From an uncultured Oscillospiraceae bacterium (GTDB lineage: Bacteria > Bacillota > Clostridia > Oscillospirales > Ruminococcaceae): a DNA stretch of 64,000 nt. A program made the position numbers and the translations under genes. This document shows, one piece after another, positions 16,046 to 24,252 of the stretch; the first letter of the stretch is position 1; the number at the start of each line of letters is the position of its first letter. The DNA lies in NCBI GenBank assembly GCA_934448295.1, contig CAKSEY010000003.1:124001-188000 (forward strand). Direction: 5' to 3'. The notes beneath the pieces were generated by a model. That model did no database searches. It saw only the letters and a program-made list of their open reading frames with translations, and was not told the DNA's origin.

Positions 16046-17224
16046 ATGGCTGACAAGAAAAAGAACACGGTGGTAAAGCCGGTGGTCAGGATAGTTGACC
16101 CGGGCGAGCGCGAAAAGGCGTTAAAGACGGCGATGGCGCAGCTCGAGAAGCGCTTCGGCGAGGGCGCGGTAATGTTCATGGGCGAAAACCGCCGCATGGA
16201 CGTGGAGAGCGTTTCCACAGGCTCCCTCATGCTTGACCTTGCGCTGGGTATAGGCGGACTTCCCAAGGGACGTATCGTCGAGATATACGGCACGGAATCC
16301 TCCGGTAAGACGACTATCTCGCTCCAGGCTGTGGCGGAGTGCCAGAAGGCGGGCGGCACGGCGGCGTTCATAGACGTGGAGCACGCCCTCGACCCGGTCT
16401 ACGCAAGGAAGCTCGGCGTTGACATAGACCATCTGCTGGTCTCCCAGCCGGACACCGGCGAACAGGCGCTCGAGATAATCGAGACCCTGGTGCGCTCCGG
16501 CGCGGTGGATATCATAGTGCTTGACTCCGTTGCCGCGATGACCACCAAAGCCGAGATAGACGGCGATATGGGCGACGCGCACGTCGGCGTCCAGGCAAGA
16601 CTTATGTCCCAGGCTATGAGAAAGCTCACCGCCGTTATCAGCAACACCAACACGGTGGCAATATTCATCAACCAGATACGCGAGAAGATAGGCGTTATGT
16701 ACGGCAACCCGGAGACCACTCCCGGCGGACGCGCGCTGAAATTCTACTCCTCCGTGCGCATCGAGGTAAGGCGCGGCGAGCCCATCAAGGACGGCGGCGA
16801 GATAATCGGAAACCGCACCAAGTGCAAGGTGGTAAAGAACAAGGTGGCTCCGCCCTTCAAGACTGCGGAGTTTGATATGCTGTACGGCGAGGGCGTTTCA
16901 AAGCTCGGCGAGATAGTTGACACCGCCGTTGAATTCGGCATAATCAAGAAGAGCGGAAGCTGGTTCAGCTACAACGATATGAAGATAGGTCAGGGCCGCG
17001 AAAAGGTGTTCGAGTACCTCAAGGCGAACACTGACATCTGCAATGAGGTCGAGGGCAAGGTGCGCGAGGAATTCGCGAAGAACTCCAGCCTGCTTGACAG
17101 CCTTTCCAGCGACGACGATTTCGAGGAGGGCATGGCTGCCGCCGACGGCGGGAAGCCCGCAAAGAAGTCCGAGGATTCCGACGAGGACGATTTCGCGGAA
17201 TTCGCTCCGGAGGACGTGGAGTAA
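16046..17224 (+). CDS. recA: Recombinase A
   Basis: 392 residues, longer than the usual 345-355 because of a very acidic C-terminal tail of about 40 residues (SDEDDFAEFAPEDVE at the end). Walker A GTESSGKTT, Walker B IIVLDSVAA, the DNA-binding loops around GVMYGNPETTPGGRALKFY, and the FEEG-type C-terminal domain are present. It forms filaments on single-stranded DNA, drives strand exchange and triggers LexA cleavage. GGAGGATAAAGAA provides the ribosome site, 4 bases after prmC. No LexA box was recognised directly upstream, so it appears to be transcribed with prmC and recX. Confidence 0.98.
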   Translation: MADKKKNTVVKPVVRIVDPGEREKALKTAMAQLEKRFGEGAVMFMGENRRMDVESVSTGSLMLDLALGIGGLPKGRIVEIYGTESSGKTTISLQAVAECQKAGGTAAFIDVEHALDPVYARKLGVDIDHLLVSQPDTGEQALEIIETLVRSGAVDIIVLDSVAAMTTKAEIDGDMGDAHVGVQARLMSQAMRKLTAVISNTNTVAIFINQIREKIGVMYGNPETTPGGRALKFYSSVRIEVRRGEPIKDGGEIIGNRTKCKVVKNKVAPPFKTAEFDMLYGEGVSKLGEIVDTAVEFGIIKKSGSWFSYNDMKIGQGREKVFEYLKANTDICNEVEGKVREEFAKNSSLLDSLSSDDDFEEGMAAADGGKPAKKSEDSDEDDFAEFAPEDVE

Positions 17225-17227
17225 TAC

Positions 17228-17905
17228 ATGGGACGGCTTCAGAGCTGCCGCGCGGAGAATTTCGCGGGCGGCAGGATAACGGAGCTTTCCGTCTACAAGG
17301 GCGACACCTACCAGCTTGAGCTGGAGGACGGAAAGAAATTCTACATCAACTGCGCCATAGTCGCGGACTACGACCTGCACGAGGGCGGGGAGATGGACGG
17401 CGGGCTGCTGGAAAAGCTCCAGCGCGCGGACAGGACGCGCAAGGCGAAGAAGCGCGCCCTCTACCTGCTAGGCAGCCGTATGTACTGCTACAACGAGCTG
17501 TATAAGAAGCTCCTGCCGGCTTACGGGGAGGAGGCCTCCCGGGCGGCGGCGGACGCAATGCAGGAGTACGGCTACATAGACGACGAGGACTACGCCGCGA
17601 AGCTTGCGGACAGGCTTATCCACGTCAAGCGCTACGGGCTTCAGAAGACCCGCTGGGAAATGCAGACCCGGGGGCTGGACAGGAATCTCATAGAGGACGT
17701 TCTGGCGGAATACACGGACGAGGACATAGACGGGGAGATACTCCGACTGCTGGAAACGAAGTACCGCGAGAAGCTCTCCGACCCGGACGACCGCCGCAGG
17801 ACAATGGCGGCGCTGGCGCGGCGGGGCTACGGCTGGGGCGCGGTGAAGCGCTGCATGGATAAAATAAATCAGGATATGGACGATAACGAGGAAGAATATG
17901 AGTAA
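17228..17905 (+). CDS. recX: RecX regulatory protein
   Basis: 225 residues. RecX binds inside the RecA filament and limits its activity. The all-helical repeat fold is seen in ALYLLGSRMYCYNELYKKL, DAMQEYGYIDDEDYAAKL and KTRWEMQTRGLDRNLIEDVL. It starts 3 bases after recA, the usual arrangement. The N-terminal 60 residues form an extra beta-rich region common in Firmicute RecX. The C-terminus is acidic and overlaps the rimO start by 8 bases. Confidence 0.92.
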   Translation: MGRLQSCRAENFAGGRITELSVYKGDTYQLELEDGKKFYINCAIVADYDLHEGGEMDGGLLEKLQRADRTRKAKKRALYLLGSRMYCYNELYKKLLPAYGEEASRAAADAMQEYGYIDDEDYAAKLADRLIHVKRYGLQKTRWEMQTRGLDRNLIEDVLAEYTDEDIDGEILRLLETKYREKLSDPDDRRRTMAALARRGYGWGAVKRCMDKINQDMDDNEEEYE

Positions 17906-19271
17906 GATAAAGGTTGCAATGGTATCTCTGGGCTGCTCAAAGAACCAGGTGGACGCGGAGCAGATGATGGCGAAGATAGCGGACAGGGGCTATGCGTTCG
18001 TTGCGGAGCCGGGCATGGCGGATATAGTCCTGGTGAACACCTGCGGCTTCATTCAGTCCGCAAAGGAAGAGGCGATAGGCTGGATAATGGAGCTTATCGA
18101 CCTCAAAAACGAGGGCAGGATAAAGCGCATAATCGTCACCGGATGTCTCAGTGAGCGCTACCGTGACCAGTTCGCGGAGGAATTCCCGGAGATAGACGCG
18201 GTGGTGGGTATCGCGGAGTACGGCAAGATAGCCGACATCGTCGACGGTCTGGCGGACTTCCAGAAGCCCGCGCACGAGGACGGCGCCCCGGCGGTTTGCT
18301 ACTTCGGCAAAAAGGAGAGCCACAGCATGGAGGGCAAGCGCATAATCTCCACGCTGCCGCACTACGCGTACCTGCGCATTGCGGACGGCTGTGACAACTG
18401 CTGTACCTACTGCGCTATCCCGGCTATCCGGGGAAGATTCCGCAGCAGGAAAATGGAGGACATCGTTGAGGAAACGAAGCTCCTCGCCAGGGACGGCGTG
18501 AAGGAGATAGTTATAATCGCGCAGGACGTCACCCGCTACGGCCTCGACCTTTACGGAAGGCTTGCCCTGCCGGAGCTCCTGGACAAGCTGTGCGGGATAG
18601 ACGGGCTGAAATGGATACGCCTGCTCTACTGCTATCCCGAGAGAGTGACGGACGAGCTCATAGACTGCATTAAGCGCCAGGACAAGATAGTGAAGTATCT
18701 TGACATTCCCATGCAGCACTGCAATGATACTATCCTGAAGCGCATGAACCGCAAAAGTACCGGCGCACAGCAGCGGGAGCTGGTGGAGAAGCTCCGCCGG
18801 GAGATACCGGGCATTACGCTGAGGACGACGTTCATCACGGGCTTCCCCGGGGAGACCGAGGAGCAGTTCAACGAGCTGGGCGAATTCGCCGAGGAAATGC
18901 GCTTCGAGCGCATGGGCTGCTTTGCCTACTCCGAGGAGGAGGGGACTCCGGCGGCTTCGTTCCCGGACATGGTGGACGAGGACGTGCGCGAGCACCGCAA
19001 GGAGATACTGGAGGAGCAGCAGGACACCCGCGTTGCGGAGCTGTACAATTCCATGATAGGCTCCACTGACGAGGTGGTGGTCGAGGGCTGCGACAAGTAT
19101 CTCGCGGAGGGCGGACTGTTCTTCGGCAGGAGCGCGATGTTCGCCCCGGAGATAGACGGCATGATATATTTCAGCGTTCCGCAGGGAATGAAGAAGCCGA
19201 GGATAGGCGACTTCGTGAACGTCCGCTTTGACGATGTTCTGGACAATAATCTTCTGGGAGAAATGGTATGA
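17898..19271 (+). CDS. rimO: Ribosomal protein S12 methylthiotransferase
   Basis: 457 residues. RimO is a radical SAM enzyme with two iron-sulfur clusters that adds a methylthio group to an Asp of ribosomal protein S12. The N-terminal UPF0004 domain has three Cys (SLGCSKNQVDAE, NTCGF, TGCLSE). The radical SAM domain shows the C-x3-C-x2-C motif in DGCDNCCTYCAIP, and a TRAM domain closes the protein (residues about 390-457). The N-terminal signature favours RimO over MiaB or MtaB. It overlaps recX at its start and pgsA at its stop by 4 bases (ATGA). Confidence 0.94.
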   Translation: MSKIKVAMVSLGCSKNQVDAEQMMAKIADRGYAFVAEPGMADIVLVNTCGFIQSAKEEAIGWIMELIDLKNEGRIKRIIVTGCLSERYRDQFAEEFPEIDAVVGIAEYGKIADIVDGLADFQKPAHEDGAPAVCYFGKKESHSMEGKRIISTLPHYAYLRIADGCDNCCTYCAIPAIRGRFRSRKMEDIVEETKLLARDGVKEIVIIAQDVTRYGLDLYGRLALPELLDKLCGIDGLKWIRLLYCYPERVTDELIDCIKRQDKIVKYLDIPMQHCNDTILKRMNRKSTGAQQRELVEKLRREIPGITLRTTFITGFPGETEEQFNELGEFAEEMRFERMGCFAYSEEEGTPAASFPDMVDEDVREHRKEILEEQQDTRVAELYNSMIGSTDEVVVEGCDKYLAEGGLFFGRSAMFAPEIDGMIYFSVPQGMKKPRIGDFVNVRFDDVLDNNLLGEMV

Positions 19272-19843
19272 ATCTTGCAAACAAGCTGACCCTTATGCGC
19301 GTGATACTGGTGCCGTTCTTCGTGGCGTTCATGCTTATCGGGGCGATACCGTACAATTACCTGTGGGCGCTGGCGGTGTTCGCTGCGGCGAGTATCACGG
19401 ATATGCTTGACGGAAAGATAGCGCGCAGATACAACATGATAACCAGCTTCGGCAAGTTCCTCGACCCGCTGGCGGACAAGATACTGGTGGCGGCGGCGCT
19501 GGTGTGCTTCGTGCAGCTCGGCTGGTGCAGCGCGTGGGTGACGGCGCTCATTCTGGCGCGGGAGTTCGTGGTTTCCGGCGTGCGGCTGGTGGCTGCCTCC
19601 AGCGAGAAAAAGGTGGTCATCGCGGCGGGAATGCTCGGAAAGCTCAAGACCGCAATGACAATGGTGGCTATCTGCGTGATACTATTCATGTGGATACTGG
19701 CGCAGTTCGGCGCGATTTCCCCGGAGGGCTTCCCGATACAGATAATAAGCGACGTGCTGATGTACGCTGCGGCGGCGCTCACCGTGGCTTCCGGCGTGAA
19801 GTATCTTTATGACTACCGGGAATTTATAGACCCGGGGAAGTAA
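19268..19843 (+). CDS. pgsA: CDP-diacylglycerol-glycerol-3-phosphate 3-phosphatidyltransferase
   Basis: 191 residues, membrane protein. The CDP-alcohol phosphotransferase motif D-x2-D-G-x2-A-R-x8-G-x3-D-x3-D is complete: DMLDGKIARRYNMITSFG followed by KFLDPLADK. It makes phosphatidylglycerol phosphate, the committed step to phosphatidylglycerol and cardiolipin. The start codon overlaps the rimO stop. Transcription probably ends in the inverted-repeat element that begins in the stop codon of this gene. Confidence 0.95.
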   Translation: MNLANKLTLMRVILVPFFVAFMLIGAIPYNYLWALAVFAAASITDMLDGKIARRYNMITSFGKFLDPLADKILVAAALVCFVQLGWCSAWVTALILAREFVVSGVRLVAASSEKKVVIAAGMLGKLKTAMTMVAICVILFMWILAQFGAISPEGFPIQIISDVLMYAAAALTVASGVKYLYDYREFIDPGK

Positions 19844-20317
19844 ATTCGTAATTCGTAATGCGTAATTCGTAATTGATGTGCCGCTTCGCGGCGGATTTAA
19901 ATTATGTGTAGGGGAGGGGCTTGCCCCTCCCCTACGGTTTTTTGGGCTCGTCCTGAGCGTTCTGTGCGCGCATATCCGTGACAGTCGTGTTCCGTCTGAA
20001 ACAGTCCACCGGACTGTTTCAGAGGATAGGTGAGATTAAGACTTTATGTTGCTTAGTGGGGGAAAACTCTTGTTTTCCCCCACACCCCTTTAGCGCTTTT
20101 TTGGGGGGAGTTATAACGCGCTCGAAAAATACAGACGTGACAAAGATGTAAAATAGTTAGGGGAGTTTCGCCTCTGCGCAGACTAAGCGCGAAGCGCGTG
20201 TCTAGTTGACCCGCAAGGGGTGCGACCCCTTGACCGCGAGAATGGTGTGGTTCGTAATTATTAAGCGATACGAAAGCGGCACATCAATTACGCATTACGA
20301 ATTACGCATTACGAATT
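19843..20317. mobile_element. 475-bp non-coding inverted-repeat element (MITE-like, composite)
   Basis: The two ends are inverted repeats of about 47 bp with only a few mismatches: each has AATTCGTAAT units followed by GATGTGCCGCTT, and then a TTCG. Inside are four near-perfect palindromes: 19908-19935 (GTAGGGGAGGGGC arm), 19996-20022 (CTGAAACAGTCC arm), 20056-20083 (GTGGGGGAAAA arm) and 20215-20231 (AAGGGGT arm). No open reading frame, transposase or RNA family was recognised. The left end abuts the pgsA stop codon and the right end lies about 36 bp before a feoA -10 element. A shorter relative is at 5896-6022. Confidence 0.75.
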
Positions 20318-20353
20318 CCAAATTAGCCCTGTCACTTATTCCCCGCGCAGGCA

Positions 20354-20359
20354 TATAAT
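20354..20359 (+). promoter_or_regulatory. Candidate -10 element of the feoAB promoter
   Basis: TATAAT lies 51 bases before the feoA start. The best -35 (CTGTCA, 19 bp upstream) is poor. No recognisable Fur palindrome was seen. The promoter is directly next to the right end of the inverted-repeat element. Confidence 0.45.
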
Positions 20360-20409
20360 GTACCGAACGGGTGCATTCTGCCCGGAATAAACAGCAAAGG
20401 GGAATGAGC

Positions 20410-20658
20410 ATGGAGCGCAGTCTTGACGAAATCAAGCCGGGGGAATCCGCAGTTGTCACGTCCTTACAGGCGCACGGCAGCATGCGCAGGAGGCTCCTTG
20501 ATATAGGTCTTGTGGAGGGCACCCGGGTGGAATGCGTGGGCAGAAGCCCTCTCGGCGACCCGGCGGCGTACCTCATACGCGGCGCGGTCATCGCCATACG
20601 CTCGGCGGACAGCCGGGACGTTCTTGTGGGGGAGGGCTCCGATGGGACTTACCTCTGA
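20410..20658 (+). CDS. feoA: Ferrous iron transport protein A
   Basis: 82 residues, a small SH3-like protein that works with FeoB. The family pattern is seen in LDEIKPGESAVVTSL, GSMRRRLLDIGLVEGTRVE and GDPAAYLIRGAVIAIR. The start used is the ATG 7 bases after AAAGGGG; an ATG two codons earlier is closer to the ribosome site and less likely. It overlaps feoB by 17 bases, so the two are co-translated. Confidence 0.93.
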   Translation: MERSLDEIKPGESAVVTSLQAHGSMRRRLLDIGLVEGTRVECVGRSPLGDPAAYLIRGAVIAIRSADSRDVLVGEGSDGTYL

Positions 20659-22774
20659 ATCCACTGGATTTGCGGCGGCATTATGCCCGGAAATAAAGCG
20701 CCGCGAGCCGGAAGACCGCATAATCGCCATCGCCGGGAACCCGAACGTCGGCAAAAGCACGATATTCAACGCACTAACCGGAATGCGCCAGCACACCGGC
20801 AACTGGCCAGGAAAGACCGTATCCGCGGCACAGGGCTTCTGCCGGACGGAACACTACAACTGCGTCCTCGCGGATATCCCGGGTACTTATTCGCTGCTGG
20901 CGCACTCCGCCGAGGAGGAAGCCGCCCGCGACCTGCTGTGCTTCGGCGGGATAGACGCGGCGGTGGTGGTCTGCGACGCGACCTGTCTCCAGCGGAGCCT
21001 CAACCTTGTGCTGCAGGTGATGGAGCTCTGCCCGAAAACCCTGGTCTGCGTGAATCTATGCGACGAAGCCAAGCGTCGGGGGATATCCCTCGACCTGGAA
21101 CAGCTCCAGGAAAATCTGGGAGTTCCGGTGGTGGGGACTGCGGCGCACAACAAACGGACCCTCCGGGCGCTGACCGCCGCAGTGGACAGAATGCTCACGT
21201 CAGACCCGCCGGAAAACCGCCGCCGTCTGCGCTATATCCGCCCGGTGGAGGAATCCATACAGCGGGTGGAGCCGCTGCTGCGGGGGCGCTTCGGGAACCA
21301 GCCGGATATGCGCTGGCTGTCGCTGCGGCTGATAGAGGGGGACGAAAGGCTTGCGGAAAAGGCGGGGGAGCTGCTGAAAACCGACCTGCTCGGCGACCCG
21401 GAAATCTCGGCGGCGGTGGATTCCGCGCGCATGCGCCTTGCCGAGAGCGACATCACGCTGGATATCCTGCGGGACAGGATAGTTTCCTGCATAACCCTGA
21501 ACGCCGAGGAAGCTGCAGACGGCGCGGTTTCCGAGTGCCCCGGCTGCCGGAGCGCCGACCGCCGTGCCGACCGTATCCTCACCGGAAAGGCGCTGGGATT
21601 CCCGCTGATGGTGCTGCTTCTGCTGGTGGTTTTCTGGCTGACGGTGAGCGGCGCGAACTATCCGTCGCAGCTCCTTTCGGTGGGGCTTGGGTGGCTCGGG
21701 GAGCGGCTCTCGGAGCTCCTCGGCTTTGCGCCGGAGTGGGTGCGCGGGCTGTTGGTGGACGGAGCCTACCGCACTCTTTCATGGGTAGCGGCGGTAATGC
21801 TGCCGCCGATGGCGATATTCTTCCCGCTGTTCACCCTGCTGGAGGATTCCGGCTACCTGCCGCGCATAGCCTACAACCTCGACCGGCCGTTCCAGAAGTG
21901 CCATGCCTGCGGAAAACAGGCGCTCACCATGGCGATGGGCTTCGGCTGCAACGCGGCGGGGATAGTCGGCTGCCGGATAATCGACAGCCGCCGGGAGCGG
22001 CTCATAGCAATGCTGACGAACGCGTTCGTTCCCTGCAACGGCAAATATCCGCTGATGATAACGCTTGCCTCGCTGTTTTTTGTCGGCGCGGCGGGAGGCT
22101 TCGGCGGCTCGGTGATGGCGGCGGCGACGGTCACGGCTGTGATACTCCTCGGTGTGGGAATGACCTTTGCGGCTTCGAAATTCCTGTCTGCGACCATTCT
22201 TCGCGGTCAGCCGTCCAGCTTCACGCTGGAGCTCCCGCCGTACCGTAAGCCGCAGTTCGGCAGGGTGATAGTCCGTTCGCTGCTTGACAGAACGCTGTTC
22301 GTGCTGGGCAGAGCGGCGGCGGTGGCGGCTCCGGCGGGGGCGGTGATATGGCTGCTTGCGAACGTCACGGTGGACGGAGCCTCCCTGCTGAGTATCTGCA
22401 CGGGGTTCCTCGACCCGTTCGCGCGGCTTCTGGGTCTGGACGGAGTTATCCTGGCGGCGTTTATCCTCGGACTTCCCGCCAACGAGATAGTGATACCGAT
22501 AATCATAATGTGCTATATGGCGCAGGGCAGCCTGACGGAGCTTTCCCTGCCGGAGCTGGGGGCGCTCCTCGCGGACAACGGCTGGACGTGGCGGACGGCG
22601 CTTTGCACGATACTGTTCTCGCTTATGCACTGGCCGTGCTCCACGGCGCTGCTCACGGTGAAAAAGGAGGCTGGCGGCTGGAAATGGGCACTGGCGGCGC
22701 TGGCGCTCCCCACTGCGGCGGGAATGTTGATATGCTTCGCGGTTTCGCAGGTGACGGGGATTTTCATGCAATAA
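20642..22774 (+). CDS. feoB: Ferrous iron transporter B
   Basis: 710 residues. N-terminal GTPase domain: G1 GNPNVGKST, G3 region ADIPGTYSL (DxxG), G4 in LVCVNLCDEAKR (NxxD). A helical GDI domain follows (about 190-300) and then the membrane part with two Gate domains; the conserved Cys-containing stretches are AMGFGCNAAGIVGCR and FVPCNGKYPLMI. It imports Fe2+ across the cytoplasmic membrane. GGGGGAGGG precedes the start, which lies inside feoA. A longer frame reaching back to 20510 is only overlap with feoA. A minus-strand terminator and a convergent gene follow. Confidence 0.96.
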   Translation: MGLTSESTGFAAALCPEIKRREPEDRIIAIAGNPNVGKSTIFNALTGMRQHTGNWPGKTVSAAQGFCRTEHYNCVLADIPGTYSLLAHSAEEEAARDLLCFGGIDAAVVVCDATCLQRSLNLVLQVMELCPKTLVCVNLCDEAKRRGISLDLEQLQENLGVPVVGTAAHNKRTLRALTAAVDRMLTSDPPENRRRLRYIRPVEESIQRVEPLLRGRFGNQPDMRWLSLRLIEGDERLAEKAGELLKTDLLGDPEISAAVDSARMRLAESDITLDILRDRIVSCITLNAEEAADGAVSECPGCRSADRRADRILTGKALGFPLMVLLLLVVFWLTVSGANYPSQLLSVGLGWLGERLSELLGFAPEWVRGLLVDGAYRTLSWVAAVMLPPMAIFFPLFTLLEDSGYLPRIAYNLDRPFQKCHACGKQALTMAMGFGCNAAGIVGCRIIDSRRERLIAMLTNAFVPCNGKYPLMITLASLFFVGAAGGFGGSVMAAATVTAVILLGVGMTFAASKFLSATILRGQPSSFTLELPPYRKPQFGRVIVRSLLDRTLFVLGRAAAVAAPAGAVIWLLANVTVDGASLLSICTGFLDPFARLLGLDGVILAAFILGLPANEIVIPIIIMCYMAQGSLTELSLPELGALLADNGWTWRTALCTILFSLMHWPCSTALLTVKKEAGGWKWALAALALPTAAGMLICFAVSQVTGIFMQ

Positions 22775-22805
22775 AAATACAGGCACCGCGCGAAACGGTG
22801 CCTGT
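22770..22805 (-). terminator. Terminator of the minus-strand fibronectin-type gene
   Basis: ACAGGCACCG and CGGTGCCTGT arms around CGCGAAA; on the minus strand this is followed by ATTTTTATT. It may also stop feoB transcription, although the + side lacks a T-run. Confidence 0.8.
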
Positions 22806-22821
22806 AATGCGTTATTGGTTA

Positions 22822-23859
22822 TCAGCCAATTTTAACGCTCTGAACCTTGCTGAAAGAGCCGGTCTTTGCGCTGTTCTTAGCGGCAACCTTGTAGTAGTAG
22901 GTCTTGCCGGAAACAACGGGCATATCAACAGCGGCGTCCTTGACGGTGATGGTTTTCCAGTTCTTCTGGTCGGTGGAGTACTGGAACTTGTAGCCTGTGG
23001 CGTTCTTTACGGCGTTCCACTCGATATGTACGGCTACGGCAGACTTGAACTTCGGTGTGTCGAACTTCACGTTCTTGGGGTCGGTGGTCTTGAAGGAAGC
23101 CGCCTTGCTCCAGTCGCCAACAAGGTCGCCCGCGTGGGTGCGCATCTGGTAGGTGTACTTGGTCGCGCCCTTGAGTTTCTTGATGGTGACGTTGTTGTCC
23201 ATGATGTCCTTGACGGTAGTCCAGTCGCCGTTGCCTGCCTTATAGCGGAGATCGTAGGAGGTAGCGGTGTCCGGCTCTCTCCACTGGAGCTTTGCGGTGG
23301 TGTCGGTCTTTTCTGCTACCTGTATCTCGCCGGGGGCTTCGGGCTTTACAATTTCTGCGGTGATGTGAAGTCTGCCATTGCCCTTTGTACCGTCACCGCA
23401 GTAATAATACGAAGGAAAGTCAAAATATCTGAATACACGGATATAAACATCACCTTTTTTAACGTTATAGTACTTTTCGCCTGAGAATATGCTTACATTT
23501 GAGTCCCATATTGCTGCGTTTCTTTCAACACGACCAGTCTGGGCTTTGAAACCAGCGTTATCAATGCCTTTCAGGTCATCAGCATTATAGCAGGAAACAC
23601 ATGTGGTATTGCTTGAAATATCAAATGTTATTTTGAGTGTTCCATCGGCGGGTGCTGTGAATTTAAAATCCTTGTAATTGTGTCCGTCGTCATATTCTTT
23701 GCTTTCGTCATACGGTATCTGGGTGGTTACTTCTACCCCATCCTTGAGAGTAGTCGGGTTACTTCCGATAACGTCAGCCGCAAACGCAGACGCGGACAGC
23801 GCCGTTATCGCCGTTGCCGCAGCGATTACCGCAGCGGCTATTCTTTTGCCTAGGTTCAT
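22822..23859 (-). CDS. Secreted protein with two fibronectin type III domains
   Basis: 345 residues. A signal peptide (MNLGKRIAAAVIAAATA, cleavage near SASAFAAD) precedes an N-terminal beta-rich domain of about 130 residues with no recognised family. Two FN3 domains follow: about 155-245 (starts near PGEIQVAEKTDTTAKLQW) and 255-345 (KFKSAVAVHIEWNAVKNATG). The start was chosen at the ATG after GGAGGTATTTTTC; an upstream in-frame start 48 bases earlier would precede the ribosome site. No catalytic residues or cell-wall anchor were seen. It is likely a surface or extracellular binding protein. Its promoter region contains a 16-base homopolymer. Confidence 0.85.
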   Translation of the reverse strand: MNLGKRIAAAVIAAATAITALSASAFAADVIGSNPTTLKDGVEVTTQIPYDESKEYDDGHNYKDFKFTAPADGTLKITFDISSNTTCVSCYNADDLKGIDNAGFKAQTGRVERNAAIWDSNVSIFSGEKYYNVKKGDVYIRVFRYFDFPSYYYCGDGTKGNGRLHITAEIVKPEAPGEIQVAEKTDTTAKLQWREPDTATSYDLRYKAGNGDWTTVKDIMDNNVTIKKLKGATKYTYQMRTHAGDLVGDWSKAASFKTTDPKNVKFDTPKFKSAVAVHIEWNAVKNATGYKFQYSTDQKNWKTITVKDAAVDMPVVSGKTYYYKVAAKNSAKTGSFSKVQSVKIG

Positions 23860-23908
23860 GAAAAATACCTCCAAAATGTGTGATTTTTGAGCGCAAAATA
23901 TGCGCACA

Positions 23909-23939
23909 ATGATAGTTTAATGCAAAAAAAAAAAAAAAA
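23909..23939 (-). promoter_or_regulatory. Candidate promoter with a T16 homopolymer over the -35 (minus strand)
   Basis: On the minus strand a run of 16 T (A16 on the + strand at 23924-23939) covers the -35 position, 17 bp before a TATCAT -10. Length change of the tract by replication slippage would alter -35/-10 spacing. Promoter assignment is tentative because no other good -35 is visible. Confidence 0.45.
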
Positions 23940-24132
23940 GTGATAGTTATGTGAAAATTAGGTGAAATTTTTCTTGGCGCGGAAAATTCGGGAATATACT
24001 ATAATGAAGCGCTCCCCAAACCGTCCGTCAGATAACAATACGCGTTTGTGAATTATTCGACTCCCGGGGGAGATTTCCGCAGGAAGCCAGTCCGAAAACT
24101 GCAAAAAATTTCGCATAACGGGTATTTCAGAC
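23940..24132. other. Divergent intergenic region before serC
   Basis: The 390-base gap between the secreted-protein gene and serC holds the homopolymer promoter on one side and the serC promoter on the other. The middle is AT-rich with no coding frame or recognised RNA motif. A second TATAAT at 24000-24005 lacks a matching -35. Confidence 0.5.
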
Positions 24133-24161
24133 TTGACATAACGCGAAATATGTTCTATAAT
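24133..24161 (+). promoter_or_regulatory. Consensus promoter of the serC-serA operon
   Basis: TTGACA, 17 bp, TATAAT. The leader to the serC start is about 85 bases and shows no terminator-like hairpin. Confidence 0.9.
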
Positions 24162-24252
24162 AGAAGTGTTAGTTTTAAACTACGGCGGATCGCAGGACGG
24201 CGGTCTGCCACAAATGTGTACGTCAGCACACAAATCAACAGGAGGCTATATA

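Noticed and set aside
17937..19280. Minus-strand 447-codon frame opposite rimO
   Set aside because: Shadow of a confidently identified gene with conserved motifs on the + strand.
20510..20641. Longer FeoB start within feoA
   Set aside because: Frame overlap only; the ATG at 20642 has a GGGGGAGGG site and gives a normal FeoB N-terminus.
22348..23484. Plus-strand 378-codon frame running through the end of feoB and the fibronectin-type gene
   Set aside because: Opposite or out of frame to two convergent genes with clear family features and a terminator between them.
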